IMG/VR virus record: IMGVR_UViG_3300036760_000327
Location: 42,487 to 106,486 of that record
Length of the DNA stretch: 64,000 bases
Reading direction: 5' to 3' (one strand)
Source of the DNA: a virus
Below the pieces are notes generated by a model that saw only the letters and a list, made by a program, of their open reading frames with translations, did no database searches and was not told the origin of the DNA. The stretch's first letter is position 1; the number at the start of each line of letters is the position of its first letter. This document shows positions 34,335 through 41,133 of the stretch, in pieces. The translations under genes were made by a program, and so were the position numbers.

Positions 34335-35035
34335 TAAAGCGTCGATTGAAAATCCCTCACTTGCTGTGCGGCCTTATTCATCTCTGACAGCCACTGTTCA
34401 ATCTTATTTTCAGAACGACCAGGAACAGCCATCATATATTTTTTTAAATCCATATTTTTATATATATCGCCATTTATTTCGATTAAAATATAAGGATAAC
34501 TCAAAACATTAAACCTTTTTTTAATTAGAATATATTTTTGGACATTTATCCCGTCGCTTTCAAATCTTGGACTAGCGCATGTAAGCATATCTCTATTGAT
34601 TGCGTCCATAAAAAATTCTGAGTTATTTTTAACCGGCACATAACAATATAAATTATTACCCATGCCAGACATAAAAATAATATGTAATAGATCAGCTATC
34701 GCATATCTAGAATATTTTGTATGAATATACTCTTTCCGCACTAATTTAAAATAATAAAAATCGTTATTAGAATAACCATCGGGATTGTCTAAAAATTCCA
34801 TAAGTACGATACTACAAATATTAGAATCATTCTTTTTTACTCTAACACAATATTGCCTGCTCATTCTTTTACCCTTAGGAATATATCCCCCAATTTTATT
34901 AAGAACTATTTGGCACGGGTCATGTTCAAAATAATATTTGACTTTATTACTTTCTTTTTCAGGAATATCGTGTATATCTATATAATGAACTCCTGTCATA
35001 TAACATCCACCAGGAGGTAATAACCTATCATACAT
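34334..35035 (-). CDS. Unknown protein of radical-SAM cassette (233 aa)
   Basis: The C-terminal half resembles the layout of a GNAT fold (RYAIADLLHIIFMSGMGNNL then VPVKNNSEFFMDAINRDML) but lacks a convincing acetyl-CoA loop, so I do not assign it. The N-terminus reads MYDRLLPPGGCYMTGVHYID. It shares one base with the SPASM gene and overlaps the 211-residue gene by eight, so the three are expressed together. It could act on the same substrate as the radical SAM enzymes. Confidence 0.6.
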   Translation of the reverse strand: MYDRLLPPGGCYMTGVHYIDIHDIPEKESNKVKYYFEHDPCQIVLNKIGGYIPKGKRMSRQYCVRVKKNDSNICSIVLMEFLDNPDGYSNNDFYYFKLVRKEYIHTKYSRYAIADLLHIIFMSGMGNNLYCYVPVKNNSEFFMDAINRDMLTCASPRFESDGINVQKYILIKKRFNVLSYPYILIEINGDIYKNMDLKKYMMAVPGRSENKIEQWLSEMNKAAQQVRDFQSTL

Positions 35036-35663
35036 AAAATTTATATTTCCTGCATGTTCCTAGATCTATAATTTGATTTGGTATAGGCATATTTGAATCC
35101 GTATAATTAACTGGCAATATTTGATATATTTCTTTCTTATTTAAGTAATTAAAACAAAAGGTTAAAAATTCTTTACTGCATTCTTGCATAATATTATCAT
35201 TTCTTAGAGTTACTGGGCGATACCACAAAGCCTTGTCTCGATAATGAAATAAAATTTCCTTTGAAACCGCCTGCCCATCATAAATAATATACCAAGAATC
35301 TGCTGCATCATAAACAACATCATCAACTAAAAAAGATAACAAATAATCCGTAGACGCGTGATCTTCTTTAAAATCCATTCTAGTTTGTCTGCTGGCCGCT
35401 ACAAAACTCAATATCTCTATGTTCCCGTTTTTATATCTTATATTTGGAACTTCCGTATCTATTGTAATTTGACCCGAAACATATCTTTTAATCATATCCT
35501 CAATAGAATAATTATCTAGAGATAAGGCAGTATATTTATTAACTAATTCAATCCAAGGAGTAATTGTAATTAAACTAATATTATCTTCTTCCAATGCAGG
35601 AATAGGATAATTAATATTTTTTCTTAGACGTAACGAATTAGCAAATGGATAAAGTCTTGGCAT
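35028..35663 (-). CDS. Unknown protein of radical-SAM cassette (211 aa)
   Basis: A mixed alpha/beta sequence starting MPRLYPFANSLRLRKNINY with SWYIIYDGQAVSKEILFHYR in the middle and a short aromatic end (CRKYKFYV). No motif recognised. It lies between the HxGH protein and the 233-residue protein with an eight-base overlap, which argues for joint function. Confidence 0.6.
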   Translation of the reverse strand: MPRLYPFANSLRLRKNINYPIPALEEDNISLITITPWIELVNKYTALSLDNYSIEDMIKRYVSGQITIDTEVPNIRYKNGNIEILSFVAASRQTRMDFKEDHASTDYLLSFLVDDVVYDAADSWYIIYDGQAVSKEILFHYRDKALWYRPVTLRNDNIMQECSKEFLTFCFNYLNKKEIYQILPVNYTDSNMPIPNQIIDLGTCRKYKFYV

Positions 35664-35668
35664 AATTT

Positions 35669-36463
35669 TTAATTATAATAATCAACCTCTTCAACAATTG
35701 ATGTTCCACGATCTGTCAAAAACTCGAATAGTACCATTTCCAGTCGTCCTGGTACCATTCCTCCTTCATATACTGCAACAGCTTTTATATTCCAAGGTTT
35801 ACTACTATAAGCACTATTTAACTCGGCTATCAAATCATGATTTTTACCAGGTTTAAAATAAGGTTTTGCGCCATCTATAACAGAACGTAACCGATTAATA
35901 TGTGCATTACAAAAAGATGGCAAATAATCAAGAGAACCTTGTTCTTTAATTTTATTCTCTTTATTTTTAATTATTTTAGAATAAATTTTTACTTCCGGAC
36001 CGCCGATCAATTTCCGAACTGAATTTTGAAAGAACGATACTAATTCTGGACCTCTTACATATACATCGCTTCTGGAAATGGTTGAATGTGTAAAAGCAAA
36101 TAATCCCATTAAAAGTACGGTAGCTCTCCATTTATATTCGTCTAAAAGTAAGGCATCATTATAAAGCGACACTAGAGCACTAGCCTTTTTGTACATAGCC
36201 GCTCTTTGTGGTTCTGGAATTGGTTGAACATTTACTTCTTCCATTGGAACATTTATTTTATTAATATCCTTATACATTTTTGGCGATACTGGTTGAGGAA
36301 TAAACGGGCCCCCATGCGTGAGGTGTTGCCTCCAATTTCTTGCATCCTTAATAACTTTAATAATTGGATTGCCTGGAAATTCCTTAGCAAAATTAATTAC
36401 TTGTAAATGTCCATTATGTAATCCTGATACATGATCTGCTATAGGTATTATTACTCTGCTCAT
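35669..36463 (-). CDS. HxGH nucleotidylyltransferase-superfamily protein, PanC-like
   Basis: IPIADHVSGLHNGHLQVI contains HNGH in the place of the HxGH of pantoate-beta-alanine ligase (compare its GxLHxGHxxL) and other adenylyl-forming enzymes. Around residue 130 TISRSDVYVRGPE resembles the second PanC motif (SSRNxYLxxE). The family activates a carboxylate with ATP and joins an amine, so this could be an amide-forming partner of the SPASM enzymes. Sequence match is limited to the motifs, so family is likely but reaction is unknown. Four-base overlap with radical SAM B. Confidence 0.55.
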   Translation of the reverse strand: MSRVIIPIADHVSGLHNGHLQVINFAKEFPGNPIIKVIKDARNWRQHLTHGGPFIPQPVSPKMYKDINKINVPMEEVNVQPIPEPQRAAMYKKASALVSLYNDALLLDEYKWRATVLLMGLFAFTHSTISRSDVYVRGPELVSFFQNSVRKLIGGPEVKIYSKIIKNKENKIKEQGSLDYLPSFCNAHINRLRSVIDGAKPYFKPGKNHDLIAELNSAYSSKPWNIKAVAVYEGGMVPGRLEMVLFEFLTDRGTSIVEEVDYYN

Positions 36464-37710
36464 TTAATTTTTTTCTCTAATACAGCGATCCTATTATTCA
36501 AATCTGATACCAATAAAGCTAAAGTTTCTACAGTTATTTGAGGATGATTAGTTGGCCCAGTATAATTTGCATTATAACAATCACAACTAAATCTTTCGCC
36601 TTGATATGGCATGCAACTTACATCCTTTGTATTTTCCACCATTCTCTCTTTATAATATTGGGATACTCTTTTTTGCATCTCAACATATCTACATACCTGA
36701 AAATAAGGTTTAGTAATATCTTTATTAAAATCCCAGTTTACCATATAGCACCCGCCCCAGCACGGACTTGTTCCCCAGCATCCCTTACCTTTACATTCAG
36801 GCTCAAAATTAATAAATTTCTCCCGAATTTCTGGTTTAGTAATCCCTTGGTCAATATGTCCTAAACATAATTCTTGTTCTATAAAAGGTCGATTATCATT
36901 AAATTTTTCGGCACGATGACAACTAAAAATATATCCCTCATGATTAATATGACAATAATTACGACCACTTCCGCAGGGCCAGCGGCTATTATCTGGACCA
37001 ATATAGGATTTAAAATGTTCTATTTCAACCTTTCTTCCTTTTAATTTAAGTTCTGCCATATAATCTACAACTTGTTTACATTGATTTTCCCATATATTCC
37101 ATTTTTCTTCTGTCCAATTTGATTCGTAGACAGGCGAAAACATTAAATAATTACATCCAAGATCAAAAATATATTTACAATCTTCATAAAAATGATCTAT
37201 TCTTTCAGCAAAAGGAGACATCCGTACTCTATAAAAGGGCCACTTGTTTAATATTTGCTTTAAATTTTTTTCTACAATTGCATGAGATCCAAAACCTTGT
37301 TTTGTCTTTCTATGATAATCATGTGTTTCTTTTGTCCCGTCAAAACTGATCATAAAAAATATTTTATGTTCGTCTAAGAAAGAAAAACGCTCTGGAACTA
37401 ACAAAGTTCCATTAGTTGTGCCTCCAAATTGAATAGGAATAGCTGTTCTTTTCGACATGTCTTCTGCATATAGTGTAATATCTTTTAATAAATCCCACTT
37501 TAATAAAGGCTCGCCCCCCCAAAAAGAAATTTCAACTTGTCGTTCATTTTCATCCGCCAATAAAGCATTAGTAAATAACCATTCTATTGCTTTAAACGCT
37601 ATTTCTTTGGACATATCCCCTTCTGTGCAACCATAAGTAAAGCACGGATAAGTACACCTAAGATTACACGAACGAGTTAAATTAAAAGAAGCCCGAGTTA
37701 AATTATACAT
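36460..37710 (-). CDS. Radical SAM/SPASM-domain protein B with CxxxCxxxC cluster site
   Basis: SCNLRCTYPCFTYGC gives C-x3-C-x3-C, one residue longer than the normal CxxxCxxC; codons in the DNA are unambiguous. ISFWGGEPLLKW is the GGEP strand, MISFDGTKETHDYHR the usual downstream site. The SPASM part includes CGSGRNYCHINHEGYIFSC and CKGKGCWGTSPCWGGC, then CRYVEMQKR. The C-terminus (ALLVSDLNNRIAVLEKKIK) has a short coiled coil. It starts the five-gene cassette. Possible roles: peptide maturase or glycan/aminoacyl modifying enzyme. Confidence 0.85.
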   Translation of the reverse strand: MYNLTRASFNLTRSCNLRCTYPCFTYGCTEGDMSKEIAFKAIEWLFTNALLADENERQVEISFWGGEPLLKWDLLKDITLYAEDMSKRTAIPIQFGGTTNGTLLVPERFSFLDEHKIFFMISFDGTKETHDYHRKTKQGFGSHAIVEKNLKQILNKWPFYRVRMSPFAERIDHFYEDCKYIFDLGCNYLMFSPVYESNWTEEKWNIWENQCKQVVDYMAELKLKGRKVEIEHFKSYIGPDNSRWPCGSGRNYCHINHEGYIFSCHRAEKFNDNRPFIEQELCLGHIDQGITKPEIREKFINFEPECKGKGCWGTSPCWGGCYMVNWDFNKDITKPYFQVCRYVEMQKRVSQYYKERMVENTKDVSCMPYQGERFSCDCYNANYTGPTNHPQITVETLALLVSDLNNRIAVLEKKIK

Positions 37711-37721
37711 CTTGTACCTTT

Positions 37722-38795
37722 TTACTTATGAGATATTTGAGTTGGTGGTCCTTTACTTGATGGTGGCAACGCATTTCCCAAAGGCAATAAAGTATCAATA
37801 TAATCTAATACACCTCCGGGCTGGTAGAAAAAATTAATATCCTCTTGGGATAGGCCAGCAAATGGATTTACTCCCATGTATGAAATTAAAGGCCCACTTA
37901 CATCACCCCCGACAATACCCCTTCCAGGAGTATAATATGCCGATATCAATGATTTTTCCCCCCCAGCTCCTTTTCCTAAACTAGCTGGTTGATTAGCTTT
38001 ATCTCTTGCTTCTAATATCTTCCACCATTTTTCAAGAGGAGAACCAACGGGAGGAGTCCATGGTGTAAGCGTATCAAGGCTTTCGCTTTGATATCCTCCT
38101 TGACCTATTAGTTCCATCAATCCATGGGGAGAGAACAATTGTGAAGCGTAAGGCGCCCAATCTTGCAAATACCATTGTGAACTAGCAGCATCGGTTGGTC
38201 GCGCCAACGTAGGAGCGGGCTTCCCATATCCAGCTTTTGTGGTAGGATCATATTCCTCTTTCCACGTTCCCTGGGACCCCCACCTAGGATCTAAATACTT
38301 TCTTTGCTGTGCTGCAAACCAGTCTGGTGATATTGGTTCATTTGCAAGAGGATCTTTACCGCCCAGAACACCCTGCAATAATCCTCCTAGTACAGAACCA
38401 ACAAACGGAATAGCAGACAGATAGCTACTATATGGATTAGTAAAAGTATTTTGTCCTGCCATAAATGCTCCCAAACCACCTAGGGTTGCTCCTCCCAGAG
38501 AAGCGGCTGGCAGAACGCCAAGTTGTTGTCCTACGGTAGAACCCAAATTACTAGTTATGTAATTCAAAGCCGGATTGCTATTAGGTATAGCTGTATTTAA
38601 TATAGATGACAAAAAGCCAGGAGCACCGCCAGCTAAAGCCGCGGATAAATCTTGATTGCCCAATAATGTATTTCCTAAAACACTTCCAGCATATTTTCCA
38701 ATAGGACTGGTATATTTTCGTTCTTCTCCACCTAAAATATTTCCAAGTAATCCTCCTGCTGTGCTTCCAAGTTGGCTATAATTTATATTAACCAT
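37722..38795 (-). CDS. Gly-rich internal/ejection-like virion protein
   Basis: Residues 1-155 are Gly/Leu/Ala-rich with several hydrophobic segments (STAGGLLGNILGG, GSVLGGLLQGVLGG), suited to membrane insertion during DNA entry. The second half is polar and Pro/Trp-rich (KYLDPRWGSQGTWKEEY). It follows the adaptor gene by 13 bases, a position often taken by ejection proteins in short-tailed phages. Confidence 0.6.
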   Translation of the reverse strand: MVNINYSQLGSTAGGLLGNILGGEERKYTSPIGKYAGSVLGNTLLGNQDLSAALAGGAPGFLSSILNTAIPNSNPALNYITSNLGSTVGQQLGVLPAASLGGATLGGLGAFMAGQNTFTNPYSSYLSAIPFVGSVLGGLLQGVLGGKDPLANEPISPDWFAAQQRKYLDPRWGSQGTWKEEYDPTTKAGYGKPAPTLARPTDAASSQWYLQDWAPYASQLFSPHGLMELIGQGGYQSESLDTLTPWTPPVGSPLEKWWKILEARDKANQPASLGKGAGGEKSLISAYYTPGRGIVGGDVSGPLISYMGVNPFAGLSQEDINFFYQPGGVLDYIDTLLPLGNALPPSSKGPPTQISHK

Positions 38796-38808
38796 TTTCT
38801 CCTTTGCC

Positions 38809-39522
38809 TTAATTATTCATCTTGGTAATTCGTTTAAATTGTTCTACATTAAAATCTTTATAGGATTTCATTCGTACCATTACATCACTAGATTTCCTAT
38901 CCTTTTCTCGTTTTATCATTCGTTGAATCTCACTAGCATATACTCCAGCAAATTTTTGTGCTTTAGCATCATCCTCTAAGTATATAGCCCCACGTAAAAC
39001 AGCCCCAAATATTACAGCCTCAGTATGAAATGTGGATATATAATCATACTCGGCATCCAATGTCCAATCCGCTGGATTAGCATAATATTTTATAGTAAGG
39101 GTATAAGTAGCATCAGGAATAGGATATAAATCAAATTCCATACCTCGATCAATATAATAATCCGGTTCCCCTGTTTCAGATGAGCTCGTAGTAAATAATT
39201 TCTCTGGAGAACTATCTGTAGATGCAATATCCGAATCACTACCATGAATTGAATCAAACTCATTTGGCAATATTCTAATTAATTTTTTAGTCCCAAGAAA
39301 TATATTCAAATGACCTAGATAGTCGGAAGGCAGTGCATATCTTGCAGTGCTGGCTGATACGGTAGCAGTAGATTCAGTGTATAAATAATTAAAATTATAT
39401 TCTCCCGCCAGCGCTCTTCGTGCATCATTGATCCACTGCCCGATTTCGGTATCTATGTCTGTCCGATTGTCCAAATAGGATTTAACTCTGGTTTTTATAG
39501 TTCCAAAATCATTAAAACTCAC
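38809..39522 (-). CDS. Head-to-tail adaptor protein (T7 gp11/P22 gp4-like)
   Basis: RVKSYLDNRTDIDTEIGQWINDARRAL near the N-terminus, a central ARYALPSDYLGHLNI and a C-terminal YDYISTFHTEAVIFGAVLRGA helix match phage adaptor proteins that sit under the portal. The length of 237 residues is usual. It lies between the zinc-finger protein after the capsid gene and a membrane-type internal protein. Class assignment is likely, subtype open. Confidence 0.75.
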   Translation of the reverse strand: MSFNDFGTIKTRVKSYLDNRTDIDTEIGQWINDARRALAGEYNFNYLYTESTATVSASTARYALPSDYLGHLNIFLGTKKLIRILPNEFDSIHGSDSDIASTDSSPEKLFTTSSSETGEPDYYIDRGMEFDLYPIPDATYTLTIKYYANPADWTLDAEYDYISTFHTEAVIFGAVLRGAIYLEDDAKAQKFAGVYASEIQRMIKREKDRKSSDVMVRMKSYKDFNVEQFKRITKMNN

Positions 39523-39580
39523 ATCAATTCTCCTTATAAAAAGGGCAGTTTATAGCCTCATGCCCAGGAGGATTGTCTGG

Positions 39581-40150
39581 TTAAATCTCCGATATATGTT
39601 TCTCCTTTTTATGAGCACCAAGTTCAATACCACTTCTAAATATTTCCCCGCAACCAGGAACAGGACATGTAAAAACCTTTTTAGGTTTTTCTGCCTTAAC
39701 TTCCGGCGTGGCAAGTAACCGATCTAATTTTTCGGATAAAGAATTAAATTTCTCGCCAATCTTCTTGTCAATAATTTCTTCAATATTAACCACCGGATCT
39801 GGAACTCTTGCGGGAATATGAGATCTGGCCGCACTCAATAGAGGAGCAGATGCTGAATTAATTGTTGCTACAGCACCCGTAATCATCTCAATCGCAGGTT
39901 TAAAATATTCTGGATGAGCAATCTTCCATTCTTTCTCGTCCTCTACTGCTGCAAACTTGATATTACAATAATCGTGCTTAAGCATTAATGCAATAGTATC
40001 AGGATCTTCAATCTCTATTCTTCCATTCATAAATTCGACTGTTTTTCCTGGAATTTGTACCCGCTGTCCATTAGCATCTAAAATATAAAAAGCGGGTTTC
40101 AATATTACTCGTAATCGTTTTGCTTTTGCCATAAAAATCATCTTTGTCAC
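39581..40150 (-). CDS. Virion-operon protein with C2H2 zinc finger
   Basis: The N-terminal part (RLRVILKPAFYILDANGQRV, KTVEFMNGRIEIEDPDTIA) resembles a small conserved domain downstream of capsid genes. The C-terminus FTCPVPGCGEIFRSGIELG followed by AHKKEKH is a C2H2 finger (C-x4-C-x12-H-x4-H type). GTG at 40150 has AAAGGA four bases upstream; ATG codons at 40141 and 40132 are alternatives. Probably structural; DNA binding by the finger is plausible. Confidence 0.65.
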   Translation of the reverse strand: MTKMIFMAKAKRLRVILKPAFYILDANGQRVQIPGKTVEFMNGRIEIEDPDTIALMLKHDYCNIKFAAVEDEKEWKIAHPEYFKPAIEMITGAVATINSASAPLLSAARSHIPARVPDPVVNIEEIIDKKIGEKFNSLSEKLDRLLATPEVKAEKPKKVFTCPVPGCGEIFRSGIELGAHKKEKHISEI

Positions 40151-40159
40151 CGTTTCCTT

Positions 40160-40549
40160 TCACTCACCCATATCATCTCTTTTTAAGAGGTTTAGGCGCG
40201 TTTTTAATGGTTGTACATAATCTTTAGGATCGTTGGTTGTGAATTTAAATTCTTGAAATTCGATACCAACTTCTGCCTGGTCCCTTTTGATAATCAAATG
40301 TGGAAGCATAATTTTTAATAGTCTATATGCTTGTTCATCTTTCCATTTTGCCCTAAATTGTCCCCCAGAAATTCTACCAATAATAGCATCAAACATTTGT
40401 AAGAATTTCATAAGTTCCGTATATTTAGAGGTGATCCATACATATAATGATGAATCAGATAAATTTTTCTTGTCTACAATTATCTTGATGCTCCCATGAA
40501 TATCAAAAATTCCTGCCGTATAAGCAATTTCGGATCTATTGTACCTCAT
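40160..40549 (-). CDS. LAGLIDADG homing endonuclease-like protein, short
   Basis: YTAGIFDIHGSIKIIV aligns with the LAGLIDADG helix, with GEGS replaced by IHGS, and IMLPHLIIKRDQAEVGIEF matches the second half of related enzymes (ILPYLIVKKEEALVGL in the gene before it). At 129 residues it is short and the altered motif may mean reduced activity. No intron features surround it. It lies ten bases before the C2H2 gene. Confidence 0.7.
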   Translation of the reverse strand: MRYNRSEIAYTAGIFDIHGSIKIIVDKKNLSDSSLYVWITSKYTELMKFLQMFDAIIGRISGGQFRAKWKDEQAYRLLKIMLPHLIIKRDQAEVGIEFQEFKFTTNDPKDYVQPLKTRLNLLKRDDMGE

Positions 40550-40573
40550 ATATCCTCCATTGAATTTTAAGTG

Positions 40574-40619
40574 CTGGAGGCTTCTGCTTTCTTTCGATTG
40601 CTTTTAATGAAGCCTCCAG
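40574..40619. other. 10-bp perfect stem-loop between two homing endonuclease genes
   Basis: CTGGAGGCTT (40574-40583) is complementary over all ten bases to AAGCCTCCAG (40610-40619), loop 26 bases. There is no U-run on either side. It could protect the 3' end of the capsid transcript, act as an attenuator, or be the remains of an intron. The 92-base gap holds nothing else. Confidence 0.5.
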
Positions 40620-40641
40620 GTTAAAGGTTAAAAACTAAATG

Positions 40642-41091
40642 CTAAAGACTCAGTTTTTTAAGTTCACTAAGTTTTACTCGCAAAGATTCTCGATAAACGA
40701 TAGTATCTTCCGATAGACCACGTGCACCATTAGATGTCCCCATTAAATCCTTATGTTTCTGTAAAGTTAAGCCAACCAAGGCTTCTTCTTTCTTTACAAT
40801 TAAATAAGGTAAAATCAATGTTAACATCTTTGCTGCCTTTCGATCCATCATAACTGCAACCCAGCATCGTTTCCAATGCGGTAATTGAGATTTCGCTGTA
40901 CGCTCTCGAATATAAAATCCAAGTTCCTTAAGAAAAATCATCAATTTAGCAGATGTATTAGTAATTTGCAACTTCAATCGGTATCGCTTACTACGATAAC
41001 CTTTATTAACTTTAGCTGCATTAATTCTAATACAACCCTCGCCATCTACAATCCCCGCAAGATATATTATCTTAGTGGTCGCTTCATCCAT
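40642..41091 (-). CDS. Free-standing LAGLIDADG homing endonuclease
   Basis: IYLAGIVDGEGCIRI is a good LAGLIDADG motif with the catalytic Asp, and LTLILPYLIVKKEEALVGL is the characteristic later helix. ATG 41091 is preceded by TGGAGGTGG; the ATG at 41106 lies on that site itself and is not used. The gene begins 42 bases after the MCP stop and has no exon downstream, so it is intergenic rather than intronic. The family relationship to the three intron-borne enzymes suggests local spread. Confidence 0.85.
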   Translation of the reverse strand: MDEATTKIIYLAGIVDGEGCIRINAAKVNKGYRSKRYRLKLQITNTSAKLMIFLKELGFYIRERTAKSQLPHWKRCWVAVMMDRKAAKMLTLILPYLIVKKEEALVGLTLQKHKDLMGTSNGARGLSEDTIVYRESLRVKLSELKKLSL

Positions 41092-41133
41092 TGTAACCAC
41101 CTCCATAATAAAATACTCAATGATTTCAATAAC

